The position numbers and the translations under genes were made by a program. This document shows positions 1-12,294 of a stretch of DNA of 64,000 nucleotides, piece by piece (the stretch's first letter is position 1; the number at the start of each line of letters is the position of its first letter). Origin of the DNA: Isoperla grammatica (taxonomy: Eukaryota > Arthropoda > Insecta > Plecoptera > Perlodidae). The notes beneath the pieces are model-generated. The model did no database searches and was not told where the DNA came from. It saw nothing but the letters and a program-made list of their open reading frames with translations. The stretch covers positions 41,176,564 through 41,240,563 of the forward strand of contig OX246745.1 in NCBI GenBank assembly GCA_945910005.1. Reading direction: 5' to 3'.

Positions 1-182
1 GAGGTGTAGCGTTCATACGGACAGGGTTCGGAGCGCTTTAGTTCAAGAGCTGTGCACTCGTTGCGCCACAGACCTGCGTGGGGGACAGACAGGGTAACAC
101 TTAGACGTGACGTCAGTCTCCAGGACACAGTCGGACCAATCAGACAGCGGCACCGAGGTGTAGCGTTCATACGGACAGGGTT
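1..182. repeat. Short direct duplication at the window edge
   Basis: The first 28 bases recur at 155-182, a spacing of 154 bp. The block also carries words seen in the 2.4 kb tandem units further right (a GGACACxGTCGGACCAA word and a GGGGGACA...GGTAACAC word). It looks like a rearranged edge of the same repeated locus. No coding potential seen. Confidence 0.6.
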
Positions 183-197
183 ATCAGTTATCAGTTA

Positions 198-947
198 AGC
201 CCCCCACCCACACTCAGTTTTGCACGTCAGTTTTGTTTGCGCAAGTAAAACTGTAGAAAAAATGTGTTTCTCATGCCATCCAACTCATGCAAAACCCAGA
301 TGGCGGCCAGCCACAGCTGATTTGTTTTTTTTTCTTAAAAGTGAGGTTATAATCAGGTTTTGATTATTCAAAGTAGTTTAAAATGCCAGCCACATTAAGT
401 AAAGATGCTTTGGCTGCATTAATTGTGATTGGATATTTACAAAGAGAAAGTAAAAAGAAAGAAAAGTCAAAACGGTCAAAATGGGTCAGGTCAAGCCTTG
501 GCTATTGAAACGTGAAACTTTATCTTTGCACTTTGCAACGAGTTTCTCATAAGAAATTTGTTAAAGATTTCTATTTGAATACTCTTTGGACTTAACTTGC
601 CACAAGCAGGTTTCTTGTTCATATATTTCAATGAACTCTAACAAATGTTTCTGTGCGAAGGTAGACATTTTTAGGTTATGTCACTCACTGATATGTAAAC
701 AAATAGTGCATACAGCTGTTCAAAAATTACGATCACGGGATAAAAGCAAGCCTTGTGATTGGTTCCAAAGAGGTTTGCACAGTTGTGTGTCGTCACCGCC
801 ACACACACACATGCTTGTTGTACAATTTGTTGGAGCATGACAAACAATTTTCAAGCAGTGTCAAGCCACGAATCATAGCAACAACAGCAACAACTTGGCA
901 TGCGCAAGCCAGGCTTGTCATGCAAAACTGAGTGTGGGTGGGGGGCT
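198..947. mobile_element. Non-autonomous TIR element (MITE-like), 3-bp TSD
   Basis: The ends are inverted copies, AGCCCCCCACCCACACTCAG at the left and its complement at the right. They are flanked by TTA on both sides (195-197 and 948-950). A 3-bp T-A-rich duplication and a 750-bp length without a transposase frame fit a PIF/Harbinger-type non-autonomous element. The superfamily is inferred from the TSD only. Confidence 0.8.
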
Positions 948-1639
948 TTAGGTATGTCATTTTGCCATGTTTGTACACATGCTTCAGCGTGGTCACGTGA
1001 CGAGTGGGTGGGGCGTCAAACTAAGCCTGAACAAACTACCTGCTTGCATGGGGGACATGCAAGGTAACACATCCCTCACGGGAAGGGAGTGTATTTACAT
1101 GCTTATAAAGCAGCAGAGATTATTAGAATTACGGAACATTTTCAAACTTAAAATGCCAATAGAATTAGAAATAAAACACTTCTTAGATGTATAGAAATTG
1201 TATCCACTGTATTTTTTAGTGCTTGGGAGTTTGACGAGACTAATAAAATCCGCTGTCGGGGGCTCGTCGAAAGATGAAGTTTACCGAACCTCTACTAGGG
1301 GGTTGACGGACCTGAATGAAATGTACAATATTGTTTGTTAAGAAATTTTTTTTTTTTACTTTGTACATTATTTTGTTTCATAGCTACGAAGGCGGTGGTT
1401 GAAGACAGTTGACTTCAAAACATGTCGAATCACTTGTTGCCATGGAATCGACTATATTTTGTTTTGAATAACTTGGCATAAAAATTTGTGTTGTATTTTT
1501 TACACATCGTTTTTATTTACTATACTTCTCAGTTTACTTTTGCGTGTCTGTCTGACACTTCATAACGTGTAGTGAATAAATACGTGGACGTATTTCATAG
1601 CCTACCCACTAGATAGTTTAGTATCACAAGCGTAGAACC

Positions 1640-1672
1640 ATGAACATCAGTGACCTGGCTGTCAAATACGAG
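1640..1672 (+). CDS. Candidate first coding exon, copy 1
   Basis: ATG followed by 11 codons (MNISDLAVKYE), ending at GAG before a consensus GTAAGT donor at 1673. The exon is phase 0 at its end. The next supportable + strand exon (10625) starts in phase 0, so the two could be spliced. The coding bases and the donor are identical in all three tandem copies, while surrounding bases have drifted slightly. That suggests either very recent duplication or constraint. It could also be the leader of an unrelated gene, since the link to the HMG-box exons is inferred from phase and order. Confidence 0.45.
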
Positions 1673-2544
1673 GTAAGTAATCAAGTTCTTGTTTGTTATG
1701 CCGGGTTCATACAAAGTCGTTTGGCCGTATGCATTAAGAAATAAAACAGGTCGTATAAAGTGTAAGGGCTTATTCCAAGCTAGTTCAACGATCACATTAG
1801 CGCAGTGCTGGTGTCTATGTGGTTGTAAAAACATTGAAAGAAGGTGTAGGAATGTTGACGGCTGATCGAGTTGACACCACGGCTCAAATAATGTTCCTAC
1901 TCCAATTGGGACTGTAGTGTACGTTTGTAATATTGACCTAGGTTTATAGGCCTAGCTATTTTGCTACGGGAATGAATTTGATTTGGTTAGCGGCTTAGAA
2001 ATCTCGAAACTTTAGAAAATATCTAACAACTGTCACTTGTCAGACTGCATTGTTTGTTCTGCAATGTTGTTCTTTCAATGTATGATTATAATATTTACCT
2101 AGGCATTTAAGCCTACCTACTTTGTCAAGGTAATGAATATGATTTGGTTAGCGGCTTAGAAATCTCGAAACATTATAAAATATCTAGCAGCTGTCACCTC
2201 TCAGACTGCATTGTTGCTTCTGCAATGTTCTTTCAATGTATGTTTATAATATTCGTCGGTCTCTAGGACACGGTCGGACCAACTGTGCACTCGTTGAGCC
2301 TTCCTGCGCATAAACTTTGCCGAGGCAAAGCTGAGAACGCCGCAGGGCATTTGTATCACTGCATTCATAATAAGTTGTTTGTACACCCCTTGTGCGACCG
2401 CAGATTCCTTGAATTAGTTGGGTCCGAACTGTCAAAAAGTAATTAAATATAATCGTGTGTTTGTTGTGTGGACGCTTATTATTTGACTAGATGTTGTGTT
2501 TTTCAAGAAATGTGCACATGGTTGAACTTCTATTATGGGTTTTT

Positions 2545-3317
2545 AAGCGAGCGAAGCAAGCGTTTCCACGAGACTCTTATGGCACTTCGTTCTGTTTTTT
2601 TTTTTGTTTTTTTTTCGTACCGTACTATACTCTAACGGCACTTCATTCTGTTTGTTTGTTTGTTTGTTTGTTTGTTTTTTTTTTTTTTTTATGTCCGTCG
2701 ATAGCGGTCGACGGAAAGTCCGATCAACTTGAAATTTGGACCATCCACAAGCCTCGATGAAGATTGAAGGTGTATAATTTTGAGGCAAAATCGTTTGAAA
2801 AGTTATAAAGTTACACCATAGTTACTGCAAAATATTTTTCTGAAACAAAATGGTGGCAAAATGTGAGATAGCCATATTTTTTTAAAGCTTTTTCCGGTCA
2901 CGAATATGTTCATTTAATGGCTATCTGATCAATATTGGCAAAGTTACACAAAAGTTACTCGAAAATATTTTTCTGAAAAACAGTGACAGCAAAATGTGAG
3001 GTGGCTATCTTGTAGTACATTTTCATCCGGTCACGAATATACTAATTTAGACGTGATCGGATACGTATTAGAGGCAGAAATTACATTTCTATTGCTGTCA
3101 ATAACTGTTAGTAACGGTGGCGGACCGCGGCGAAACACGACAAAGAAAATTCTTAGCAACGCACATGGCACTGCATTCAACAATATCGGGAATTATAATA
3201 GCTATGGGAATTAGACAAATTTTTGCAATGTGCATTCTTGAATTGTTGTTAATTGTTGTTTTTATTAGCTTTGAGATCTTTTCGCCAGAACGTTCGTAGA
3301 TATGGACGCGCTCGCTT
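2545..3317. mobile_element. TIR-like repeat in unit A (AAGCGAGCG ends)
   Basis: Bounded by AAGCGAGCG at the left and CGCTCGCTT at the right. It contains T-rich runs and the dispersed motif CCGTCGATAGCGGTCGACGG. A relative of its interior lies in reverse orientation near 52800-53020, so the family is dispersed. No transposase frame is visible. A clear target duplication was not identified. Confidence 0.5.
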
Positions 3318-4085
3318 ATCAACGCGTCAAACAGAGCGTTTTCCTAGTAGTAATGAGTTCGGGGATTTTGTCTCATGTTTGTGCTAGCCAGGTAGTGGGG
3401 GTGTACATCATTTGAGAAATGCCAAGATCGACGAAAGATCGACTGATTTTCTTGTTCTCAACTAAGTCACGGACCCACTGTACCTGCTTGCATGGGGGAC
3501 ATACAAGGTAACACATCCCTCACGGGAAGGGAGTGTATTTATACATGCTTATGGAGCAGCAGAGATTATTAGAATTACGGAACATTTTCAAACTTAAAAT
3601 GCCAATAGAATTAGAAATAAAACACTTCTTAGATGTATAGAAATTGTATCCACTGTATTTTTTAGTGCTTGGGAGTTTGACGAGACTAATAAAATCCGCT
3701 GTCGGGGGCTCGTCGAAAGATGAAGTTTACCGAACCTCTACTAGGGGGTTGACGGACCTGAATGAAATGTACAATATTGTTTGTTTTGTAATTTTTTTTT
3801 TATTTTGTACATTATTTTGTTTTATAGCTAGGAAGGCGGTGGTTGAAGACAGTGTTGACTTCAAAACATGTCGAATCACTTGTTGCCATGGAATCGACTA
3901 TATTTTGTTTTGAATAACTTGGCATAAAAATATGTGTTGTATTTTTTACACATCGTTTTTATTTACTATACTTCTCAGTTTACCTTTGCGTGTCTGTCTG
4001 ACACTTCATAACGTGTAGTGAATAAATACGTGGACGTATTTCATAGCCTACCCACTAGATAGTTTAGTATCACAAGCGTAGAACC

Positions 4086-4118
4086 ATGAACATCAGTGAC
4101 CTGGCTGTCAAATACGAG
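4086..4118 (+). CDS. Candidate first coding exon, copy 2
   Basis: Second copy of the 33-nt ATG exon, with its GTAAGT donor at 4119. The upstream 100 bp match those of copies 1 and 3, so each copy carries its own putative leader and promoter region. Same inference and same caveats as copy 1. Confidence 0.45.
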
Positions 4119-4991
4119 GTAAGTAATCAAGTTCTTGTTTGTTATGCCGGGTTCATACAAAGTCGTTTGGCCCCGTATGCATAAAGAAATAAAACAGGTC
4201 GTATAAAGTGTAAGGGCTTATTCCAAGCTAGTTGAACGATCACATTAGCGCAGTGCTGGTGTCTATGTGGCTGTAAAAACATTGAAAGAAGGTGTAGGAA
4301 TGTTGACGGCTGATCGAGTTGACACCACGGCTCAAATAATGTTCCTACTCCAATTGGGACTGTAGTGTACGTTTGTAATATTGACCTAGGTTTATAGGCC
4401 TAGCTATTTTGCTACGGGAATGAATTTGATTTGGTTAGCGGCTTAGAAATCTCGAAACTTTAGAAAATATCTAACAACTGTCACTTGTCAGACTGCATTG
4501 TTTGTTCTGCAATGTTGTTCTTTCAATGTATGATTATAATATTTACCTAGGCATTTAAGCCTACCTACTTTGTCAAGGTAATGAATATGATTTGGTTAGC
4601 GGCTTAGAAATCTCGAAACATTATAAAATATCTAGCAGCTGTCACCTCTCAGACTGCATTGTTGCTTCTGCAATGTTCTTTCAATGTATGTTTATAATAT
4701 TCGTCGGTCTCTAGGACACGGTCGGACCAACTGTGCACTCGTTAAGCCGTCCTGCGCATAAACTTTGCCGAGGCAAAGCTGAGAACGCCGCAGGGCATTT
4801 GTATCACTGCATTCATAATAAGTTGTTTGTACACCCCTTGTGCGACCGCAGATTCCTTGAATTAGTTGGGTCCGAACTGTCAAAAAGTAATCAAATATAA
4901 TCGTGTGTTTGTTGTGTGGACGCTTATTATTTGACTAGATGTTGTGTTTCCAAGAAATGTGCACATGGTTGAACTTCTGTTATGGGTTTTT

Positions 4992-5740
4992 AAGCGAGCG
5001 AAGCGAGCGTTTCCACGAGACTCTTATGGCACTTCGTTCTGTTTTTTTTTTTGTTTTTTTTTGTACCGTACTATACTCTAACGGCACTTCATTCTGTTTG
5101 TTTGTTTTGTTTTTTTTTTTGTTTTTATGTCCGTCGATAGCGGTCGACGGAAAGTCCGATCAACTTGAAATTTGGACCATCCACAAGCCTCGATGTGGAT
5201 TGAAGGTGTATAGTTTTGAGGCAAAATCGTTTGAAAAGTTATAAAGTTACACCATAGTTACTGCAAAATATTTTTCTGAAACAAAATGGTGGCACCATAT
5301 TTTTTTAAAGCTTTTTCCGGTCACGAATATGTTCATTTAATGGCTATTTGATCAATATTGGCAAAGTTACACAAAAGTTACTCGAAAATATTTTTCTGAA
5401 AAACAGTAACAGCAAAATGTGAGGTGGCTATCTTGTAGTACATTTTCATCCGGTCACGAATATACTAATTTAGACGTGATCGGATACGTATTAGAGGCAG
5501 AAATTACATTTCTATTGCTGTCAATAACTGTTAGTAACGGTGGCGGACCGCGGCGAAACACGACAAAGAAAATTCTTAGCAACGCACATGGCACTGCATT
5601 CAACAATATCGGGAATTATAATAGCTATGGGAATTAGACAAATTTTTGCAATGTGCATTCTTGAATTGTTGTTAATTGTTGTTTTTATTAGCTTTGAGAT
5701 CTTTTCGCCAGAACGTTCGTAGATATGGACGCGCTCGCTT
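4992..5740. mobile_element. TIR-like repeat in unit B (copy of 2545-3317)
   Basis: Same AAGCGAGCG/CGCTCGCTT-bounded repeat at the equivalent place of unit B. It is shorter by small deletions in the T-runs and in the middle. It was therefore present before the tandem duplication. Confidence 0.5.
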
Positions 5741-5770
5741 ATCAACGCGTCAAACAGAGCGTTTTCCTAG

Positions 5771-6810
5771 TTAGATGAGCGCAGCGAAGCGGAGTGAATC
5801 TCTCCATACAACTCGATCGGCGCTTTGTCTGTGTGTGCGCCAAATTTTGTTCGTCGCGCACAGGTCAAACGGCTTAACGGATTTGGCTGAAATTTTAAGT
5901 CAACACCCGTGACCACTAAACTAGATGCTGTTAACATAATCAGCAAAATCCGTCAAGATGCCAACCTACAAAAAAATAATTATTGAAAAAAAAAAGTTAT
6001 ATTTTTTTTTAATTAAAACTTATGTACAGATTTTAATAATGTTTTACATTTATATCCACACTAACAATGTCGACACTGGATAAAAGTTTTGGAATTTTAA
6101 CAGTTACCGCCATGTAGCAAACAAATATTTAGTTTCTATTTACGGGAATTTAGATTGGTTTCCTTACAGTGCTCCACTTATACGATTCTCATTTGAGAAC
6201 CATTGAAGTTAGATGCACATACTATGCATGGCGAATGGCGTGTACAAAGAGATCTTTCTAAAACTACTTTTGGAATTTCGATAACGTTAATAGAACGGCA
6301 ACAATGGCGTGGTATGTTTGATGACTTTTACGGCAAACCTCCAAAATTTAACAACGAACTTTCTCGACGATTTAAATAGCTGATATTATGGTTTAAATGC
6401 AGTTATTGTATGATTTAACAATACCACGTTTTGGGTATAGCTTGTATCTACATAAAGCAACTTTCTATACACAAATAAGTTAAATAGTTTATAAATTAGA
6501 GCCTATTTAGAAGAGCACGGTTGAATGAAATTTTGCGGTAATCCATTGAAAAATCAACTTGGAGGTTTTAATTTATTTAAAGAAAACTTCTTAACGGATT
6601 TAAATGATATTTCGTGTAATTATTAGCAACATATTAAGAAATAATATACACAAATTCTAAGGTTGTAACTTGAACCTCCATCTTGTAAAACAATCATATG
6701 TTTATCATAAATGTATTTTTTTTTTTAAGTAAGAGTAATATGATATGCAAACGATTTGTTTGATTTACTAAAAAAAATCGCTCATCTGGCAACGCGGAGC
6801 GTTTTCCTAG
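5771..6810. mobile_element. ~1.04 kb insertion in unit B with 14-bp direct repeats
   Basis: Unit A is uninterrupted at this place. In unit B the 14 bp GAGCGTTTTCCTAG is present on both sides (5757-5770 and 6797-6810). Just inside are short inverted ends, AGATGAGCG (5773) and CGCTCATCT (6779-6787). Part of the interior resembles 60100-60330, so the family is dispersed. AT-rich, no reading frame. The 14-bp repeat could be a long target duplication or the result of homologous exchange. Confidence 0.6.
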
Positions 6811-7251
6811 TAGTAATGAGTTCGGGGATTTTGTCTCATGTTTGTGCTAGCCAGGTAGTGGGGGTGTACATCATTTGAGAAATGCCAAGATCGACGAAAG
6901 ATCGACTGATTTTCTTGTTCTCAACTAAGTCACGGACCCACTGTACCTGCTTGCATGGGGGACATACAAGGTAACACATCCCTCACGGGAAGGGAGTGTA
7001 TTTACATGCTTATGGAGCAGCAGAGATTATTAGAATTACGGAACATTTTCAAACTTAAAATGCCAATAGAATTAGAAATAAAACACTTCTTAGATGTATA
7101 GAAATTGTATCCACTGTATTTTTTAGTGCTTGGGAGTTTGACGAGACTAATAAAATCCGCTGTCGGGGGCTCGTCGAAAGATGAAATTTACCGAACCTCT
7201 ACTAGGGGGTTGACGGACCTGAATGAAATGTACAATATTGTTTATACATTT

Positions 7252-7729
7252 AGCCGCGTGCCAGAATTCAGCTGCTGAGTTCGCTTAGGTAAGCGGAAAA
7301 TGACGTCATACTTACTGCGCTGACTTGTAATTTTGGAACGAAAACGCTTGTTTTTAAGATGGTGGGTTATCAAAATACCATTTGTTCCATTTCTGGTTCT
7401 TCTTCGTGAAACTATTGCTGCAACAAAATGGGAAGTCTGATATTTAAGTACAAAATATGGCTTAGTCTGCCATTTAAATGCAAGGATTCAAGTATTATAT
7501 ATTAAAAAAAGGACACGCCAATAATAAAAATTTCGTATTTCGTATTTACCGCGTTTTTGAGGTTAGCAATTGGACTCAGCGGCATCTTGTTCCGCTTAGT
7601 TCGCTTACTAAGCAGACTCAGTATACTGAATAATGAAACGCCTTGCTTACTGTCAGTGAAGTAAGTAGCTTAATACTGGAACACTCAGCTTGCTCAGCAG
7701 ACTCAGCTGCTAAATTCTGGCACGCGGCT
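7252..7729. mobile_element. MITE with ~28-bp TIRs inserted in unit C
   Basis: The ends are inverted copies starting AGCCGCGTGCCAGAATTC and extend ~28 bp with one mismatch. TTT flanks both sides (7249-7251, 7730-7732). Units A and B lack it at the same position, which proves insertion after the tandem duplication. 478 bp, no transposase frame. The AGCC...GGCT ends and 3-bp TSD resemble the element at 198-947. Confidence 0.85.
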
Positions 7730-8027
7730 TTTGTAATTTTTTTTTTATTTGTACATTTTTTTGTTTTATAGCTAGGAAGGCGGTGGTTGAAGACAGTTGA
7801 CTTCAAAACATGTCGAATCACTTGTTGCCATGGAATCGACTATATTTTGTTTTGAATAACTTGGCATAAAAATTTGTGTTGTATTTTTTACACATCGTTT
7901 TTATTTACTATACTTCTCAGTTTACTTTTGCGTGTCTGTCTGACACTTCATAACGTGTAGTGAATAAATACGTGGACGTATTTCATAGCCTACCCACTAG
8001 ATAGTTTAGTATCACAAGCGTAGAACC

Positions 8028-8060
8028 ATGAACATCAGTGACCTGGCTGTCAAATACGAG
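8028..8060 (+). CDS. Candidate first coding exon, copy 3 (nearest the HMG exons)
   Basis: Third copy of the ATG exon; donor GTAAGT at 8061. It is the copy closest to the next exon at 10625, leaving a ~2.56 kb intron. If only one copy is used, simple proximity favours this one. Phase 0 end, matching the phase 0 start downstream. Confidence 0.5.
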
Positions 8061-8672
8061 GTAAGTAATCAAGTTCTTGTTTGTTATGCCGGGTTCATAC
8101 AAAGTCGTTTGGCCGTATGCATAAAGAAATAAAACAGGTCGTATAAAGTGTAAGGGCTTATTCCAAGCTAGTTCAACGATCACATTAGCGCAGTGCTGGT
8201 GTCTATGTGGCTGTAAAAACATTGAAAGAAGGTGTAGGAATGTTGACGGCTGATCGAGTTGACACCACGGCTCAAATAATGTTCCTACTCCAATTGGGAC
8301 TGTAGTGTACGTTTGTAATATTGACCTAGGTTTATAGGCCTAGCTATTTTGCTACGGGAATGAATTTGATTTGGTTAGCGGCTTAGAAATCTCGAAACTT
8401 TAGAAAATATCTAACAACTGTCACTTGTCAGACTGCATTGTTTGTTCTGCAATGTTGTTCTTTCAATGTATGTTTATAATATTTACCTAGGCATTTAAGC
8501 CTACCTACTTTGTCAAGGTAATGAATATGATTTGGTTAGCGGCTTAGAAATCTCGAAACATTATAAAATATCTAGCAGCTGTCACCTCTCAGACTGCATT
8601 GTTGCTTCTGCAATGTTCTTTCAATGTATGTTTATAAAATTTAACTAGGTCTTTAGTCCTACCTTCGGTAAA

Positions 8673-9316
8673 TCTTCCGATTGGGTCCGCGGTCAAAAAT
8701 CGCTGTAAAATAAACATTAATGAAGTTTCTTCATATTTACTGTTATAAATATATTAAATCTAGTGTACAAAGTATTTTTTTTTTAGTAGTTTTAATGTTT
8801 AAATTTTTTTTATAAGTAAAGAAAATGTGATCTAAGTGTTCGAGATGACAGACGGAAGAAAATTAATCAGCCATTACTGATCGCCATCTTTGACGTTCCG
8901 GCAGTGTTGCCAACCATTTTATTTGAGTGATACAATTTGAAGAAGGCGTAAATTTATTTGAGTTGTAAACGAAAGTAGGCCTACGTTTCAAGATGTTTCA
9001 TAACCTGACCCCCTAACCTTCTTCCTTTCGTGGGATGTCAGGCACTTGGGCAGTCACTTTCAGTGTATGTCACTTTGGTAGGCATACGTTGGTATACTAC
9101 AGAACTTCGGGCGGCAGAAAAAGTATCATGGCGACAATGGGAAAATCCGCCGTCTAAACGCTGTTTTAGATCATCGAAAAGGGTAATTTTGAATATTTTA
9201 GCGGACACCAAAACTTGTTTGGGTTCATTTTAAACATAAATTTGTCTTTTAGTAAGTGTTTCAAGTACTTTCCATGACTGCATTTGTGCAAATGAGCCGC
9301 GGACCCAATCGGAAGA
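8673..9316. mobile_element. TIR element inserted at the end of unit C
   Basis: Left end TCTTCCGATTGGGTCCGCGG, right end its complement. It interrupts the third copy of the inner ~175-bp repeat, whose other half resumes at ~9320. No transposase frame. The target duplication is unclear. Confidence 0.75.
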
Positions 9317-9435
9317 ATTACCCTACCTTCTTTGTCAAGGTACATTGAATTTGATTTGGTTAGCGGCTTAGAAATCTCGAAACATTATAAAATATCTAGC
9401 AGCTGTCACCTGTTAGACTGCAATGTTTGTACTTA

Positions 9436-10329
9436 GCTGCGATATCGTGAGTAAACGCGGAACTAACATTGATGACGTAAATAGGAACAAGTTTTACCAA
9501 AGAACTCGCGCACAGATGCGATATATTTGTTTTAGCCCTTTGGCATTTGGTAATGTGAGCGAAGGTCCTGGATGAGGTTCACCGAAACTCCGCTAGGACG
9601 ATTGACAGGACCTTGTTTACTATTTACAATCTAGGACGGGGGTTACTTTTGTCGAAAATAGTCCTTTTTCAGAATTTATCTAGACCCTTAGATAGAGGTA
9701 ATGACGGCCCTTTACATCAATTCTGAAAATCATCTATTTCTTTGAAAGATAAAAATTAACTTGCATTATCGTCGGAATTTTCACCTCCAATGAAGTGTTT
9801 TCATCATAAACATCTACCTGGATGTGCAACATGGTTGGAATACGCGTCTGCGATTCTCATTTCCGGTTTTTGACATTCTCGGACATTTTAGCCCCTATCA
9901 TATCAACAGTCACAACAACAATGTGAACAATGTCAAAATCCGAAACTCAAGGGCTAAAATGGCTGCCCACCGCCTTCTTCCGTGGCTATTTAATTGGTTC
10001 ATTGATTTGTTAGCTGATTCAAGTCCAGTAACGAAGTTACTATTATAAGTCCATGCATCTACCATGATGACAGTGACCGCGTTGTGATCAGTTGCGCTTT
10101 ACGATCTTACACCTTGGGCCTTACAACTGATTGTGAATGGTGCTCAAATGTAGAATTGGGTCAGGGCAGGGCACACCCCCGCCGATCGCAAGAGGCAATA
10201 CAACGAGTTCCGCCACTTTCTCTAAGCTTAAAACTGAATCTAATTCTAGATAATAATCATATATTGTAAGTATATGTATATTTAATTGATTGTAATAATA
10301 AGTTGTAAGTCTCTTCTTCTTTCTTCTTT
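9436..10329. other. No gene seen; diverged fragment of the tandem unit
   Basis: About 900 bp of intronic-looking DNA. At 9560-9620 a passage (GAGGTTCACCGAAACTCCGC ... GATTGACAGGACC) is a diverged parallel of the passage at ~1270-1310 in unit A. It may be an old relic of a further unit. The rest shows no exon, repeat or RNA signal I can support. Confidence 0.4.
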
Positions 10330-10624
10330 TCCTATGCCCGAATGTTTGGCTTACTGGGCCATCATGCATGTTCTGGTTTTCCAGTAGAGACAGGCTTCCT
10401 TTTCCTCATAGCTCATGCCAGGTGGAAGGGCATCTATAAGACTTGGACATCTTATCAGATGCTCTCTGTTCTGTTCCTCCCTCCCACATAGACTGCACAA
10501 GTGTATGTACGACAAAAATAGCTGGTGAAGCTAAATAAACACAATCTTATCTGATCTTATCAAACCGGGTACGTAGAACTGAGGAGGCGACTGGCAACAC
10601 AAGTGTCACGTGATCTTCTTTCAG

Positions 10625-10771
10625 GATGAACCAGTGGCAGGTCCAAGTGGTTGCAGTGGCGAAGGCAATGAGCCCAACGATGAACCAGCTGATGAACCAT
10701 CCCCATCAACACCCCAAAGGCGTTGGAAATTCCTTACAGGCTACTTCAAGTTTCTCGCCGATTTCAGAGAG
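10625..10771 (+). CDS. HMG-box gene, exon A (acidic N-terminal region + start of HMG box)
   Basis: Acceptor TTCTTTCAG at 10616-10624, donor GAG|GTGAGT at 10772. 147 nt, 49 codons, phase 0 at both ends. It encodes an acidic Pro/Ser-rich stretch (DEPVAGPSGC..., NDEPADEPSPSTP), then QRRWKFLTGYFKFLADFRE. The YFKFLADFR part is the first helix of an HMG box. The box continues in phase in exon B. HMG boxes bend DNA or chromatin in the nucleus. The exon sits inside a broken LINE remnant on the opposite strand, which is unusual for an old coding exon. Confidence 0.75.
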
Positions 10772-10794
10772 GTGAGTGAAGCGTTAGTTTTAAG

Positions 10795-10995
10795 ACTCGA
10801 CCACAATTATTGTCGGTATCGGGATTGCACACGCAATCCGGACATTGGGAAAAAGTTAACTTAGGCCTACATTGGTTTTTGTGACGCTGTTCAAAATACA
10901 ATCGTACTGTCGTAATGATGTAGCATGAGAAAATGTATACGATTGCGATCCCAATCCCGATTACAATCACGATGCCGAGGATTGTGGTTGAGGCC
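10795..10995. mobile_element. ~200-bp hairpin (MITE-like) element in the intron
   Basis: The two ends (CTCGACCACAAT...ATCGGGATTG and its imperfect complement ...ATTGTGGTTGAGG) form a long imperfect inverted repeat, so transcripts through it would fold into a hairpin. It starts 24 bp after the exon A donor. No target duplication was resolved. Confidence 0.55.
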
Positions 10996-11166
10996 ATAGA
11001 TGATTCGTATTCGATGTACGTGCTTTCCAAGCAGATCGTGTCCTGTTTGAAGTCGACACTGTGCAGTAGCTGTTCGTCTATTTCCATACTTCTTGATATT
11101 TCCAGTAGTTATTTTTTGCCATGCTTTACCTTTCCCTTTATCAATCCACTGTTTTTGCACTCTCCT

Positions 11167-12294
11167 CTAGAGATGGGAATTGTGGCCCGAACGGCCCGAA
11201 AGCCCGGGCCGGGCCGGGTTTCTTAAGTTAGCTTCGGGCTTCGGGCCGGTATCGGGCCGAAGCATTGAAAGTTCTGGCCGGGCCAGGTTTTCGGGCTTTC
11301 GGGCTTTCGGGCCGGTTCGGGCTTTCGGGCCGAGTCGGGCTTTCGAGCCGGTTCGGGCTTTCGGGCCGAGTCGGGCTTTCGGGCCGAGTCGGAATTTCGG
11401 GCCAGGTCGGACTCTGGCTTACCTGGCCAGCATTTTGGGGCTGGATATCAATATTTAATAATGATTTTAAAATAAAAAAAAATAATTCTTTAAAATTGAA
11501 TATAGAGCTGCTTCAGTTTAATTATCTAAGCAGCAGTAAGCAGTTTGTTTTTTGGAGTTCTCTACAGGCCACAGTCCACCCACTCACACACAACATTCTC
11601 CTATTCCCTACCCCTATAGCCAACACTGTGGCGATCGACTAAATCGATACGTTTTGTGTCGGCGGTGACTTTACTATAAGGCCAGGCCGCTCTTTCGGGC
11701 CGGGCCGGGCCGGGTTTTCGGGCTTTCGGGCCGGTTCGGGCTTTCGGGCCGGGTCGGGTTTTCGTGCCGGGTATAGGGCTTCTGGCTTTCCTGGCCAGCA
11801 TTTTGGGGCTGGATATCAATATTTAATAATGTTTTTTATAATTTAAAAAAAATCTATAAAATTTAATATATAGAGCTGCTTCAGTTTAATTATCTAAGCA
11901 GCGGTAAGCAGTTTGTTTTTTGGAGTTCTCCACAGGCCACAGTTCACCCACCCACACACAACGTTCTCCTATTCCCTACCCCTATAGCCAACACTGTGGC
12001 GATCGACTAAACCTGTGGCGATCGACTAAATCGATACGTTTTGTGTCGGCGGCGGCTTTACTATAAGGCCAGGCCGGGTTTTTGGGCTTTCGGGCCGGGC
12101 CGGGCCGGGCTTTCGGGCTTTCGGGCCGACTTTCGGGCTGGGCCGGGCCGGGCCGGAATCATCATCTTTCGGGCCGGGTTCGGGCCGGGCGGCAGTAGGT
12201 TTTTACCTTGTCGGGCCGGACTCGGGCCGGACAGTTTCGGGCCGGGCCACGGGCCGGGCCGGGCCGTACGTTTCCCACAAATTCGCATCTCTAC
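11167..12294. mobile_element. hAT-like non-autonomous element rich in CGGGC repeats
   Basis: The ends are inverted TAGAGATG/CATCTCTA. An imperfect 8-bp duplication flanks it (ACTCTCCT at 11159-11166, AGTCTCCT at 12295-12302). The interior is packed with GGGCTTTC/GGGCCGGGCC repeats and contains a ~360-bp block repeated in tandem (~11450-11690 and ~11810-12060). It cleanly interrupts a LINE RNase H frame, whose two halves resume on either side. That independently supports the borders. The long GC-rich frames inside are repeat artefacts. Confidence 0.7.

Larger units (their letters stand above)
1039..9435. repeat. Three tandem copies of a ~2.4 kb unit carrying a first exon
   Basis: Unit A is about 1039-3478, unit B 3479-6942 and unit C 6943-9435. 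The units begin at a shared CCTGCTTGCATGGGGGACAT word and stay nearly collinear. Unit B is lengthened by a ~1.04 kb insertion (5771-6810). Unit C is lengthened by insertions at 7252-7729 and 8673-9316. Inside each unit a ~175-bp block (containing GGTTAGCGGCTTAGAAATCT) is itself duplicated, with a third copy in unit C. Each unit holds an identical 33-nt ATG-to-donor exon candidate. Confidence 0.85.

Noticed and set aside
3098..5745. Identical 60-74 aa frames in tandem units A and B
   Set aside because: They lie in the repeat between AAGCGAGCG ends, occur on both strands, and have no domain. Their duplication merely follows the DNA duplication.
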